Positions 7,467 through 18,480 are shown, counted from the first letter of the stretch. The stretch: 40,802 nucleotides of DNA from Acinetobacter sp. A2 (GCF_012371325.1 NZ_JAAZQX010000025.1:1-40802); one strand, 5' to 3'. The notes: a model not told the origin generated them from the letters alone. Made by a program: numbers and translations.

Positions 7467-8057
7467 TTATACTGCAAAAGTTTGTGACCACTGCCACAAC
7501 CAGTTTGCGCCCAACCACATAGCCCAAACGAGCAAGATTAAAAACAGTACTCCCAATAAATCGGGTAAATGAATCCAAAGCCATGCCACAACAGGATTAC
7601 GCCAAAATGCTGACTGCTGCTGTTTACGTTCCAATCGCTCATGTAAAAAAGGATGTACCACATGATGCTCACTGTGAATCTGATATTCTTCACGGATATG
7701 CGTATGCACTACATCTAAAGCTTTACGGCTTGGACGAATAAATACATCAAATACTGTGCCGACAATTGGCACAAAACCAACTACTGCATCCATCACAGCA
7801 AGTTTAATCACGGGAGTGAGTTTGGTTTGTGGTACACCAATTTGTTTGGCTTTATAAATCGCATAACAGGTCAGTGCAAAACCTGCGACATCCCCCGCGA
7901 CAGGTACAGTGCCTAATGCGGCATCTGCTCCCACGCCCTGCTTGGTAAATGGAATACGCACCACAGAATCCATCATATTGGCAAACTTGGCTAAATCGCG
8001 CTCTAAGCGAATCACCTCTTGCTGGCTAAGTTTTTTTGAAGATGCAGGTTCTGGCAT
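7467..8057 (-). CDS. DUF4112 domain membrane protein
   Basis: A 196-residue protein of the DUF4112 family, whose function is unknown. The family signature appears as two Gly/Pro-rich hydrophobic blocks: DAALGTVPVAGDVAGF and DAVVGFVPIVGTVFDVFIRP. A strong C-terminal membrane segment follows (LLGVLFLILLVWAMWLGANW). The middle is basic and His-rich (EHHVVHPFLHERLERK). I start at the ATG at 8057; a TTG nine codons upstream is possible, and neither has a clear ribosome site. It is convergent with htpX and lies downstream of mgtE on the same strand, but a 145-bp gap makes co-transcription uncertain. Confidence 0.8.
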   Translation of the reverse strand: MPEPASSKKLSQQEVIRLERDLAKFANMMDSVVRIPFTKQGVGADAALGTVPVAGDVAGFALTCYAIYKAKQIGVPQTKLTPVIKLAVMDAVVGFVPIVGTVFDVFIRPSRKALDVVHTHIREEYQIHSEHHVVHPFLHERLERKQQQSAFWRNPVVAWLWIHLPDLLGVLFLILLVWAMWLGANWLWQWSQTFAV

Positions 8058-8202
8058 AGAAAACGTATCGTTGGGTAAATGCAATCTACTTGAGAATAAA
8101 GCAGTTTTTTACTCAGGTCTGTTATGATTTTATAAACAGAATTTTGATCAATGCAAAAAGTTTAAGATGAGGTCTTGAATAAGTCATCATCACCGACAGT
8201 GT

Positions 8203-9537
8203 TTAAAGTAACAACTGTGAAGCAATAAATAAGTACACCACCACGCCCGTTGCATCACAAATCGAGGTTACCAAAGGCGCAGAGGCACTGGCAGGGTCTA
8301 GTTTCAGGCGATGCAAAATAAAAGGCAAACTCATGCCAATTAAACAGCCCATCAGCACAATGCCCATCATACTCAAAGCCAACACCAGTGAAACCATAAG
8401 ATCGCCACGGTAATAGCCTAAAATTGAAACCGCAAAAGCCATAGTTCCACCCAAACATAGCGCCACCAAACTTTCACGTCCGAGTAAATGCAGCCAATCT
8501 TTAAATTGCACATCACCTGTAGCCAGTGCCCGTACCATTAAGGTCGCAGACTGAGAACCCGCATTACCACCACTACCGACCAAAAGCGGCAAGAAAAAAA
8601 CCAGTACAATATGTGCTGCAATAATGTCTTCATAATGCGCAATGCCAATTCCAGACAATAAACTGCCAAATACCAAAATCACCAACCAAAACACACGTTT
8701 GCGATATAAAAATAAAATTGGCGCAGTTTTTATACTCATGCCAGGTGAAGACGCTACCGCACTCGACTTTAAAAAGTCCTCCGTAGTTTCAGCCTGTACC
8801 ACATCCATTGCATCGTCATAAGTGACAATCCCCAACAAATGCTGTTCATCATCTACAATCGGCAAGGCTAGGAAATCATAATGACTGAGCTTTAGGGCAA
8901 TACTTTCCTGATCTTCAGTGACCAAACCCGTCACCAAGTCGGTACACATCACCTGTTTAATTTTTTGCTCAGGCGGATTTTGAATAATCTCTCTTAAAGA
9001 AATGACGCCCAGCAGTTTCATGGCCGCATCTACAATATAAATCAGGTATAAAGTTTCCCGATCTGCTGTCATTGTGCGCAGTTCATCTATGGCTTGCTGC
9101 ATATTTAATTCAGGCGAAAGCACCACAAAGTCGGAGCTCATAATGGCGCCAGCCGACTCTTCGGGATAATGCGCCAAGGACTGAATTTGAGCGCGCTTTT
9201 CTTCTGCAATATTTAAGCTGATATAGCGCTGTAAATTGGGGGACAGTAATTTATATAAGTCTGTGCGATCATCCGAATGCATCTCTGAAATCAAAGCAAC
9301 CAATTTCAGAGGAGCAATGGTTTCAGCAATTTTTAGCTGTGAATGTAAGGGCAAAAACTCCATCACCAAGGCAGCACTGTCTAATTGTTCAATTAAACTG
9401 ACCTGAGCTTGCAGACTTAAATACTGTATTAAATCGGCTAAATCGGCAGGGTTAATATTTTGAATCATCTCCTGCACGGCACTGTATTGATGTGATTGCA
9501 GTGCATGTTCTAACTGTTCAGTGTGTAAAAGTTTCAT
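8203..9537 (-). CDS. mgtE: Magnesium transporter MgtE
   Basis: MgtE is an Mg2+-gated channel. The 444-residue protein shows the family order: an N-terminal helical superfamily domain (about 1-125, with the HYPEESAGAIMSSDFVVL transition), a pair of CBS domains (about 130-250, with TLYLIYIVDAAMKLLGVISL and LALPIVDDEQHLLGIVTYDD), then a plug helix and five C-terminal membrane helices. Those helices include GSGGNAGSQSATLMVRALA, the conserved pore motif, and DPASASAPLVTSICDATGV. An ATG six codons upstream (9555) is an alternative start; neither has a good Shine-Dalgarno. No Mg-responsive leader was recognised in the short upstream gap. Confidence 0.93.
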   Translation of the reverse strand: MKLLHTEQLEHALQSHQYSAVQEMIQNINPADLADLIQYLSLQAQVSLIEQLDSAALVMEFLPLHSQLKIAETIAPLKLVALISEMHSDDRTDLYKLLSPNLQRYISLNIAEEKRAQIQSLAHYPEESAGAIMSSDFVVLSPELNMQQAIDELRTMTADRETLYLIYIVDAAMKLLGVISLREIIQNPPEQKIKQVMCTDLVTGLVTEDQESIALKLSHYDFLALPIVDDEQHLLGIVTYDDAMDVVQAETTEDFLKSSAVASSPGMSIKTAPILFLYRKRVFWLVILVFGSLLSGIGIAHYEDIIAAHIVLVFFLPLLVGSGGNAGSQSATLMVRALATGDVQFKDWLHLLGRESLVALCLGGTMAFAVSILGYYRGDLMVSLVLALSMMGIVLMGCLIGMSLPFILHRLKLDPASASAPLVTSICDATGVVVYLFIASQLLL

Positions 9538-9726
9538 GCCAAACACCAATACCATCAGCCCACGGGCGTAGCCAAATACGAATGAAATATGAGCTAAAGA
9601 TTTTCACAGTATTTAGTAAATTTAAGATTAAGCTTGCTAATTTTACAGGCTTGAGCTTGGAGCAACATCATAGCCTAAAACTCAGCTAAGCATTTCATTA
9701 AAATCATTTTTTAAGCGATAACAAGC

Positions 9727-12700
9727 TTAGATTTTTTGTACTTTAGGTTTAAACACCGAACGAATCAACACATACATAAACGGAATAAAAATTAAGACTA
9801 AAATTGTGCCAAACACTACCCCACCCAACACACTTACGCCAATTTCCTGACGGCTTGCTGCGCCTGCACCAAAAGCGAAGACCAATGGTAATATACCTGC
9901 GCCAAATGCCAATGAAGTCATTAAAATTGGTCTAAGCCGTAAACTCGCACCTTCTAAAGCAGCTTGCACCACTTGTTTTCCCTGCTGCTGCGCCACAGAG
10001 GCAAATTCCACAATTAATATTGCATTTTTACAAGACAAACCAATGGTGGTCAGTAAGGCAATTTGAAAATAAATGTCGTTAGGAAAGCCGGCAAAATAAC
10101 TAAATAGAATATTGCCACCTATACCCAATGGAATTGCAGTCATTACTGCGGTTGGAATGCTCCAGCTTTCATACAAGGCAGCCAAACACAGAAAAATAAA
10201 ACCAATTGAAACCAAATATAAAATTAAGGCTTGAGCGCTGGACTGATTTTCTTCATAAGACAATCCACTCCATGCCAAATCTATTCCTTGTTGCTGTGCA
10301 ACTAATTGTTCCAAATCACGCATAGCCTGACCAGAACTTTTGCCTTCTGTCGTATCGGCTTCCATTTGCAAGGCGCTATATCCCATGAAACGATTGACCA
10401 CTTCAGGCCCACCACCCCAGCTTAGCTGGGCAAACTGGCTAAATGGCACCATCTGGTTTTGTTGATTACGTACCGACCACTGATATAAATCTTCAGGTTG
10501 AGCACGAAACTCTGCATCGCCTTGCATAATCACACGTTTAATTCGGCCGCGATCAATAAAATCATTAATATAATTGCCACCCCATGCAGCCGACAAAGTG
10601 CTGTTGATTGCAGTTTGGGTTAGACCCGCTGCCATGGCTTGTTTCTGATCCATCGTGACATTTAATTCAGCTTTTTCTGGGTTAGCACGCTGATCCAAAT
10701 TTTCAAAACTTGAGTATTGGCTCGCTTGCTTCGCTAAGTTCTCAAACTGTTGCGTTAAAAAGTCCCGCCCTGCACCATTCACATCCCGAATCCAAAACTC
10801 TAGACTGTCGGTTTGCCCCAAGCCACGTACTGAAGCAGGCAATCCAATCATAATCTGGGCATCAGGATGCTGACGAAAATGTTGCATCGCCCGTTCACGA
10901 ATGGCTTCTGCAGTATTCGCTTTACCCGTTCGTTCATCCCAATGTTTAAGTGCTATAAAGCCTTGGCCTAAATTCTGTCCCGTTCCCGAAAAATTACGTC
11001 CATAGCGCAGCATCACCAAGTCAACATTGTCTGCCTCTTGCTGCATAAAATATTCACGGACACTTTCTCCCACTTCTCGGCTTTTCGATAATGGCGCACC
11101 TTCTTGCAATTTAATCTGGACAGATAACATGCCTTGATCTTCATTGGGAATAAAACTGGTTGGCAAGGCACGGTAAAATAAGGCAAAGACCGTGAGCAAA
11201 CTGGCAAAAACAACCAGACAGATGCTCTTATGTTGCATGGTCCATGCAGAAAGCTGGAGATAGCGTTGTTTGAATTGTTCCAGTTTTTGATTAAACCACA
11301 ACGCCCATTTTGCAGGCTGTGGATTCGGCTTTAAAATCAAAGCACATAATGCAGGCGTTAAAATGAGCGCAACCAGTAAGGATAAAGACATTGCCGTAAC
11401 CAACGTAATGGAAAACTGACGATAGATCACGCCTGTTGACCCACCAAAAAACGCCATAGGAATAAATACTGCTGTCAGTACTAAAGTAATACCCACCAAA
11501 GCACCACTAATTTCCTGCATGGATGCAATGGCGGCCTGTTTAGCGTTTAGCTGCTGTTCATGCATTAAGCGCTCTACGTTCTCCACCACCACAATCGCAT
11601 CATCCACCAATAAACCAATCGCCAAGACCAACGCAAATAAAGTCAGGGTATTGATGCTCATGCCAAATACTTGCAGAATGGCCATTGTCCCCAAAATCAC
11701 CACAGGCACAGTCACGGTGGGAATAAGCGTGGCACGCCAATTCTGTAAAAATAGGAACATGACTATCACGACTAAAATGACCGCTTCAATTAAAGTTTTC
11801 ACCACTTCTTTAATTGATTCCTGCACAAATGGCGTGTTGTCTCTTGGAAATACGATTTGATAGCCATCAGGTAACTGTTGTTTTAAGTGCTGTATTTCTT
11901 TTTGAATTAAAGCTGAGGTTTGCAGCGCATTCGCCCCTGAAGATAAGGAAATCCCCATACCTGCCGATGGAAAACCATTAATGGTATTAAAACTTTGGTA
12001 ATTTTCTGCGCCCAACTCAATCCGTGCAACATCTTTTAAATAAACAAAGCCGCCTGTTTGATTGGCCTTTAAAATAATATTTTCAAATTCTTCTACAGTT
12101 TTTAAGCGTGAACCTGACGTAACTTTGGCATTGAGGTATTGATCTTGAGCAGTCGGTAACTCTCCTATTGCCCCTGCGGCAACCTGCGTATTTTGCGCTT
12201 GTACTGCTGCCTGAATATCGCTGGGCATTAATGCATATTGCTTAAGCTTTAAGGGATTTAGCCAAATTCGCATGGCATATTGTGAACCAAAAACATCGAC
12301 CTCTCCTACACCCTCAATACGGGCAAGGTCTTGTTCCAAATGGCTCATCATATAATCTGATAAAGCAATATTGCTGCTTTTGCCTGTAGCATCGTACAAG
12401 CCAATCACCATGTGCATATCACCCAGCGATTTGAACACATTTACACCCTGACGTTGCACATCTTCAGGTAAACGGTTGATTGCACCATTAATGGCATTTT
12501 GCACTTGTACTTGTGCGGTATCTGGATTGGTTCCATTTTCAAAGCTGATACTAATTCGGCTCCGACCCGAAGAATCACTGCTCGAGCTAAAATACAGCAG
12601 ATGATCCAGCCCTCGAATCTGCTGCTCCAGCACCTGGGTCACGCTCTCCTCCACTGTTTCTGCCGAAGCTCCAGTATAAGTGGCACTCACGGTAATGCGG

Positions 12701-12825
12701 GGTGGTGCAATATCCGGATAACGCTCGACCGGCAAACCTAAAATGGAAAAAATACCAAACGCCATGACAATAATGGCCAGGACTCCAGCAAAAATAGGAC
12801 GTTCAATAAAAAATTTTGACAGCAT
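9727..12825 (-). CDS. RND (HAE1 family) multidrug efflux permease
   Basis: A 1032-residue inner-membrane proton/drug antiporter of the AcrB/AdeB/AdeJ type, which exports drugs in a tripartite pump. It starts with FFIERPIFAGVLAIIVMAFG (helix 1), then the porter domain (FENGTNPDTAQVQVQNAI). The proton-relay aspartates lie in LAIGLLVDDAIVVVENVERL of helix 4. The second half repeats the plan, ending GVVFGTILVLIFIPFMYVLI. The length is standard and the frame is intact. No membrane-fusion protein or outer-membrane channel gene is adjacent, and no regulator, so it must borrow partners from elsewhere. The ATG at 12825 lacks a strong ribosome site. Substrates cannot be read from sequence. Confidence 0.93.
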   Translation of the reverse strand: MLSKFFIERPIFAGVLAIIVMAFGIFSILGLPVERYPDIAPPRITVSATYTGASAETVEESVTQVLEQQIRGLDHLLYFSSSSDSSGRSRISISFENGTNPDTAQVQVQNAINGAINRLPEDVQRQGVNVFKSLGDMHMVIGLYDATGKSSNIALSDYMMSHLEQDLARIEGVGEVDVFGSQYAMRIWLNPLKLKQYALMPSDIQAAVQAQNTQVAAGAIGELPTAQDQYLNAKVTSGSRLKTVEEFENIILKANQTGGFVYLKDVARIELGAENYQSFNTINGFPSAGMGISLSSGANALQTSALIQKEIQHLKQQLPDGYQIVFPRDNTPFVQESIKEVVKTLIEAVILVVIVMFLFLQNWRATLIPTVTVPVVILGTMAILQVFGMSINTLTLFALVLAIGLLVDDAIVVVENVERLMHEQQLNAKQAAIASMQEISGALVGITLVLTAVFIPMAFFGGSTGVIYRQFSITLVTAMSLSLLVALILTPALCALILKPNPQPAKWALWFNQKLEQFKQRYLQLSAWTMQHKSICLVVFASLLTVFALFYRALPTSFIPNEDQGMLSVQIKLQEGAPLSKSREVGESVREYFMQQEADNVDLVMLRYGRNFSGTGQNLGQGFIALKHWDERTGKANTAEAIRERAMQHFRQHPDAQIMIGLPASVRGLGQTDSLEFWIRDVNGAGRDFLTQQFENLAKQASQYSSFENLDQRANPEKAELNVTMDQKQAMAAGLTQTAINSTLSAAWGGNYINDFIDRGRIKRVIMQGDAEFRAQPEDLYQWSVRNQQNQMVPFSQFAQLSWGGGPEVVNRFMGYSALQMEADTTEGKSSGQAMRDLEQLVAQQQGIDLAWSGLSYEENQSSAQALILYLVSIGFIFLCLAALYESWSIPTAVMTAIPLGIGGNILFSYFAGFPNDIYFQIALLTTIGLSCKNAILIVEFASVAQQQGKQVVQAALEGASLRLRPILMTSLAFGAGILPLVFAFGAGAASRQEIGVSVLGGVVFGTILVLIFIPFMYVLIRSVFKPKVQKI

Positions 12826-13030
12826 AAAACAGGATCACTTTTCGGTGGCAGCGTTGTTATTTAAGTCTTGCTAGAGCATCAAATTTATCAGCAAAATCAG
12901 AAAGCTTAAAAGGGTTTCTCAAATTACCACAGCTAAATAGATCTTCTATGACGACCTATCAAAAAATGCAGTTTTGTCACAAAAATATTGATTGGTCTTC
13001 ATTTTTTCTCACAGATTTTTGTATTTGCCC

Positions 13031-13044
13031 TCCCAATTTTGGGA
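13031..13044. promoter_or_regulatory. 14-bp palindrome upstream of the duplicated lipoprotein gene
   Basis: TCCCAATTTTGGGA is perfectly self-complementary. It sits just upstream of a TATACT -10-like hexamer (13069-13074) and 63 bp before the lipoprotein ATG, so it would overlap or abut the -35 region. It is a candidate operator; no binding protein is known. Confidence 0.4.
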
Positions 13045-13106
13045 TAGCTCCTAGATTCATCTTATTTCTATACTTCTGACATAACAATTTGGATGACAAG
13101 GAATTC

Positions 13107-15008
13107 ATGATGAAAAAAACCTTATTATGCTTAACTTTAGCAGGCTTACTCAGTGCATGTGGTGGTTCAGACAATGATTCTAGTAGCAGTCCAAATCCAT
13201 CACCATCAAACACCACAAAAACTGGCGTACTGACCGATGGGCCTGTGAGTGGTGCAACTTATACAATTAATGGTGTCTCTAAACGTACAAATGCTCAAGG
13301 GGAGTTTGAATATCAAGAGGGTGATGAAATCACTTTCTCTATCGGAAATATTGAAATTGGCACAGTAACTGGTGCTGATCGTATTACCCCTGTGGAGTTA
13401 GCCGATGATGTAACAACACGAACAAATTTACTTATTTTTTTACAATCTTTAGATTCTGAGGGTGATCATGACGATGGTATTCAAATCCCTGACTCAGTGA
13501 GTGAACTCGATGCAGACTCAATTGACTTCTCTAAACCAACAACAGAATTTATTACAAGCTTTCAACCTGTTCTACAAAAAATAGAAATTTTTAAAGATAA
13601 AGTCGTAGTTAGCGCAACAGAAGCACAAGCTAACTTTAACCAAACACTCCTCAAAGATATCGTTGGGGTTTGGTACGCAAAAAATGCTGAATCAGAAATC
13701 GTACTTCAAGTAACCTCAGACGGGAAATACCTGATTGGCGAACCTATTGTTAGCTCACCATCTGATAGTGCGAATGGCATGGAGTACGGTGAGTTATCGG
13801 TGAATGCTGTTGCTGGAGAGTTATGGGCGCAATCTTCAATTGATACAAATGAAGATTGGGGCTTAAATGATTTTGGAAAAAAACGTGATATGAAAATATC
13901 ATTTGATGGTACACAGTTAAAAATTTCAGAAGCCCAAAACCTGAATGAAAGTGCAACTTTTACCAAAGTTCCTCACCATAATTCTGGAATTGTAGGTGCA
14001 TGGAGTTCAAGCTCAGGTAAGCAATTATTTGTTTTCAATACAGATAATACATATATCATGGTCGATGCTGTAGGCGATGATCAGGTCGAAGTTGGGGAAA
14101 CACCTTGTGGTGGACCAGGAATCGAATATGGTAATTATCAGCTCCAAAATGGTAAATTATTGGTGAATACTCCCCCTATCATCGATACAAACGGTTGTGC
14201 CGGTCTATCCGATAATGATGCACACTTAGGCTTACCAGTCACAATTGCAACTAACTCACTAACGTTCACGGTAAGCGATGAAGGCTCATTTACCCTCTCT
14301 AGACTAAATGGAAAAGACACAGAGGTAGAAGACGTCAACCAAACATTCTTAAAAGATATCGCAGGTGTTTGGTATGCGAAGAATGAAGAGTCAGAAGTTG
14401 TACTGCAAATCACCAAAGACGGAAAATATATGCTTGGTGAACCGATTTTCAGTGCACCATCAGATAGCGCCAATGGCATGGAATACGGTGAATTATCTAT
14501 TGATGCCAAGTCGGGAACTTTACGAGCTCAAGCGTCAATCGATACGAATGAAGATTGGGGTTTAACGGATTTCGGTGTTACACGTGATATGAAAATATCA
14601 TTGAATGGCACTGAATTAAAAATTTCAGAAGCCCAAAATCCAAATGAAAGTGCAACTTTTACTAAATTTCCTCGTCATAACTCAGGAATTATAGGTGCGT
14701 GGAGTTCAAGCTCAGGTAAACAATTATTTGTTTTCAAAACGGATAATACCTATACCCTAATTGATGCTGTAGGAGATGATCAAGTTGAAGCTGGGGAAAC
14801 ACCTTGTGGTGGACCAGGTATCGAATATGGTACCTACCAGCTTCAAAATGGTAAATTATTTGTTAATGCTATCGCTATCGATACAAATGGTTGTGCAGGC
14901 CTCTCTGATACCAATGCACATTTAGGTTTATCAGGCACTATTGGTACCAATACACTAACATTTACTGTAAGTGGCGAAGGTACTTTTACACTCTCTCGAC
15001 TAAACTAA
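13107..15008 (+). CDS. Large lipoprotein with two tandem GxW-type domains
   Basis: A 633-residue predicted lipoprotein with lipobox LLSAC (Cys18) and a Ser/Pro/Asn linker. An N-terminal beta domain (about 35-110, TGVLTDGPVSGATYTINGVS and GEFEYQEGDEITFSIG) is of a kind seen in surface lipoproteins of Acinetobacter and Pseudomonas. Two near-identical units of about 224 residues follow (about 178-401 and 411-633). Each unit contains two GxW starts (VGVWYAKN and VGAWSSSSGKQ) and a Cys pair (ETPCGGPG, NGCAGLSD), suggesting lipocalin-like beta-barrels. AAGGA precedes the ATG at 13107. Its function is unknown; outer-membrane location is inferred. A convergent LuxR-type gene shares its terminator. 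Confidence 0.8.
   Translation: MMKKTLLCLTLAGLLSACGGSDNDSSSSPNPSPSNTTKTGVLTDGPVSGATYTINGVSKRTNAQGEFEYQEGDEITFSIGNIEIGTVTGADRITPVELADDVTTRTNLLIFLQSLDSEGDHDDGIQIPDSVSELDADSIDFSKPTTEFITSFQPVLQKIEIFKDKVVVSATEAQANFNQTLLKDIVGVWYAKNAESEIVLQVTSDGKYLIGEPIVSSPSDSANGMEYGELSVNAVAGELWAQSSIDTNEDWGLNDFGKKRDMKISFDGTQLKISEAQNLNESATFTKVPHHNSGIVGAWSSSSGKQLFVFNTDNTYIMVDAVGDDQVEVGETPCGGPGIEYGNYQLQNGKLLVNTPPIIDTNGCAGLSDNDAHLGLPVTIATNSLTFTVSDEGSFTLSRLNGKDTEVEDVNQTFLKDIAGVWYAKNEESEVVLQITKDGKYMLGEPIFSAPSDSANGMEYGELSIDAKSGTLRAQASIDTNEDWGLTDFGVTRDMKISLNGTELKISEAQNPNESATFTKFPRHNSGIIGAWSSSSGKQLFVFKTDNTYTLIDAVGDDQVEAGETPCGGPGIEYGTYQLQNGKLFVNAIAIDTNGCAGLSDTNAHLGLSGTIGTNTLTFTVSGEGTFTLSRLN
13638..14309 (+). repeat. Tandem intragenic repeat, copy 1
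   Basis: The first 672-bp unit of the lipoprotein gene, from the codons for NQTLLKDI to SRLN. It matches copy 2 closely at the DNA level (for example around 13994-14050) and has one extra codon near 14165. Confidence 0.85.
14337..15005 (+). repeat. Tandem intragenic repeat, copy 2
   Basis: The second unit, 669 bp, begins 699 bp after copy 1 and is joined to it by a 9-codon linker (GKDTEVEDV). Long blocks are nearly identical in DNA, including many synonymous positions, so the duplication is fairly recent or kept similar by gene conversion. Confidence 0.85.
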
Positions 15009-15016
15009 ACCAAATT

Positions 15017-15048
15017 AAAATGCTCCAATCATAAGATTGGGGCATTTT
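15017..15048. terminator. Shared terminator of convergent lipoprotein and LuxR-type genes
   Basis: AAAATGCTCCAATC pairs with GATTGGGGCATTTT (14 bp, one G-U pair) around an ATAA loop, with A and T tails. The stop codon of the LuxR-type gene lies at its edge. Confidence 0.85.
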
Positions 15049-16198
15049 ATTTAATATGCTCAAAATGAATGGTACAGCCCATCAATAAATGCATCAGTTC
15101 GATTTGCGAACAACATTGGGTTTTTTCATAAATATTTTTAAAATACGTCCGTACCGAACTCAACGTAATGCCACACTGTTCTGCAATATCTTCTATTTTA
15201 TAACCATTAATTAACAACTCGCATAAATCAAACTCTCGTTTGGAAAGCTGGTAACACTGTTGTAGGTAAGCTCTTGACAGGGAATAATGCTGGTTTTTAT
15301 CTGTCATAAATAAGGCAATCTGATGCTGAGCAGACTGTAAATGTTGCATATTTCTTAATTTTTTAAATGGCACCACCGTCAGCATGAATTGTGAGCCTGC
15401 CCCATCACTCAACGCCAAGACTCCACCTACTTCAGTCTGAATGGTCGTATCTTCCAGCAAAGCACTTTCCAGAAGCTGATCAAAACGTACCTGCTGAGCA
15501 TAATTGGTTTTTAGACGGTTATGTATATCGAGATCCAGACATGAACTCTGATCAAGCATCTTTTGCGCAACAGGATTGGAATAACTTAAACACAGGTTTT
15601 GATCGAGCAGTACAATCCCGGTTTTTAAACTATCCAATACGGTATACAAGCTTAAATTATCTTGTTGAATCAAGTTGATTTGCCGGTGAATTTGCAAAGC
15701 CCGGCGTAAATGCTTACCGATCCGCTTAAGAAATTCATGCTCTTCCGGACTATAAGGCTGAGCATCGGGCGCCCGGTGAATACCCAAGACCGCCCAACGA
15801 TGTTGCCCCTGATCAAGTAAAACAGCTGCGATATGACAAATCCCGGTTGGTTCCAGACAGCGCTCATAAAAGATATATTCATCTGTGCCTGGCATCTGGC
15901 CATAGGACTGCAAGTTTTGTTCAATAGTATCCCCCACCCCGATTTGCTGCCATAACGGCGCATGCAGTTTCATATCAATGACTTTAATCCGTTCGTCCTG
16001 ATAGGCATCAATACAGGCTTGCGGAATATTATAAGTATGCACAAAGTCATAACTTGGACTCAATTGGTCCAAAGCGGTAAAAATCGCGGTTTTACTGTTG
16101 GTGTAGTGCACAATGGCTTCAATTACTTGCGGCCATAAACGCGTATCCATCGCGGCATCATAAATTAACCCAATGATCTGGTGTTCTTGTTCTTTCAT
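15047..16198 (-). CDS. LuxR-type transcriptional regulator
   Basis: A 383-residue DNA-binding protein. The C-terminal LuxR/GerE helix-turn-helix covers about 315-375 (LSKREFDLCELLINGYKIED, then EQCGITLSSVRTYFKNIYEK). Residues about 185-300 look PAS-like (LDSLKTGIVLLDQNLCLSYS, NPVAQKML). The N-terminal 170 residues may be a GAF-like or other sensor fold with several His and Cys residues. No phospho-acceptor receiver domain is present. The ATG has a very strong site, GGGGGAGAG, directly upstream. Its target and ligand are unknown; it is convergent with the lipoprotein gene, and no divergent partner gene hints at its regulon. Confidence 0.85.
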   Translation of the reverse strand: MKEQEHQIIGLIYDAAMDTRLWPQVIEAIVHYTNSKTAIFTALDQLSPSYDFVHTYNIPQACIDAYQDERIKVIDMKLHAPLWQQIGVGDTIEQNLQSYGQMPGTDEYIFYERCLEPTGICHIAAVLLDQGQHRWAVLGIHRAPDAQPYSPEEHEFLKRIGKHLRRALQIHRQINLIQQDNLSLYTVLDSLKTGIVLLDQNLCLSYSNPVAQKMLDQSSCLDLDIHNRLKTNYAQQVRFDQLLESALLEDTTIQTEVGGVLALSDGAGSQFMLTVVPFKKLRNMQHLQSAQHQIALFMTDKNQHYSLSRAYLQQCYQLSKREFDLCELLINGYKIEDIAEQCGITLSSVRTYFKNIYEKTQCCSQIELMHLLMGCTIHFEHIK

Positions 16199-16346
16199 CT
16201 CTCCCCCAGCTTAATCATTAAGCCCTACCAATTTAATACAAAAGCTCATCATACATTTAATTATTTTTGAACCATTTATCTATTTCTTACTTTTTTATGC
16301 ATTAAGTTTAGTTTTACTGCATTGTGTTTTTTATTGACCTGCATAT

Positions 16347-16376
16347 AAAAAAATCCCCGCAATTGCGGGGATTTTT
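16347..16376 (-). terminator. Terminator of groESL
   Basis: AATCCCCGCAATTGCGGGGATT is one continuous palindrome with an A run on the left and a T run on the right, 25 bases past the groEL stop. It would also work in the opposite direction. Confidence 0.88.
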
Positions 16377-16400
16377 ATGATCGAATGACCAGCAGATGTA

Positions 16401-18053
<1,653 letters not shown>

Positions 18054-18095
18054 TTAAATAATGTTCAAATTGACTTTGAATAACGAGTGCTGAAA

Positions 18096-18386
18096 TTAGC
18101 CTTCAAGTACCGCTAAAATGTCAGACTCTTTCATAATAAGAAGTTCTTCACCGTCTACTTTAACTGTGGTGCCTGCATACGTACCAAACAAGACTTTGTC
18201 GCCCACTTTAACGTCTAAAGCGCGCACGCCATTGTCTGTGATTTGACCATTACCTACTGCAATCACTTCACCTTGAGCTGGTTTTTCTGCAGCAGAACCT
18301 GGAAGCAAAATACCGCCAGCTGTTTTTGTTTCTTCTTCAACACGACGAATAACTACGCGGTCATGTAATGGACGAATGTTGCTCAT
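18096..18386 (-). CDS. groES: Co-chaperonin GroES (10 kDa)
   Basis: The lid of the GroEL cage. The 96 residues match the family: [13 protein letters not shown] at the start, the mobile loop [16 protein letters not shown] that docks on GroEL (about 16-31), and [20 protein letters not shown] near the end. The start is the ATG at 18384-18386 with GGAG upstream; an extension four codons longer has no such site. It is the first gene of the groES-groEL operon, behind a sigma-32-like promoter. Confidence 0.98.
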   Translation of the reverse strand: MSNIRPLHDRVVIRRVEEETKTAGGILLPGSAAEKPAQGEVIAVGNGQITDNGVRALDVKVGDKVLFGTYAGTTVKVDGEELLIMKESDILAVLEG

Positions 18387-18445
18387 AAATAACTCCATCA
18401 GACTAAGTCTATGTATAGATTCCTGATGACGACTTATTTATTCCA

Positions 18446-18479
18446 TGTGTCATCATCAAAATAAATTTTAGATGACACA
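18446..18479 (-). promoter_or_regulatory. Inverted repeat at the groES transcription start
   Basis: TGTGTCATC (18446-18454) and GATGACACA (18471-18479) are perfect complements separated by 16 bases. A related GATGAC occurs at 18425-18430. The repeat lies directly downstream of the sigma-32-like -10 element, so it is either an operator or a 5' end hairpin. It is not the CIRCE sequence. Confidence 0.5.
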
Positions 18480-18480
18480 G

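Noticed and set aside
7387..7572. 61-residue open frame overlapping the htpX terminator
   Set aside because: It starts inside the terminator, overlaps the real DUF4112 gene on the other strand, and has no protein-like features.
11519..11860. 113-residue open frame antisense to the RND permease
   Set aside because: It is rich in Thr, Ile and Met with no ribosome site, and arises from the permease's codon pattern on the opposite strand.
13706..14509. Several open frames antisense to the duplicated lipoprotein repeats
   Set aside because: They appear twice only because the sense gene is duplicated, and no ribosome site is present.
18060..18095. GAGTGCTGAAATTAGC between groES and groEL, resembling a CIRCE half-site
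   Set aside because: It has only one partial half-site, lies between the genes and not upstream of the operon, and lacks the paired second arm at the required distance.
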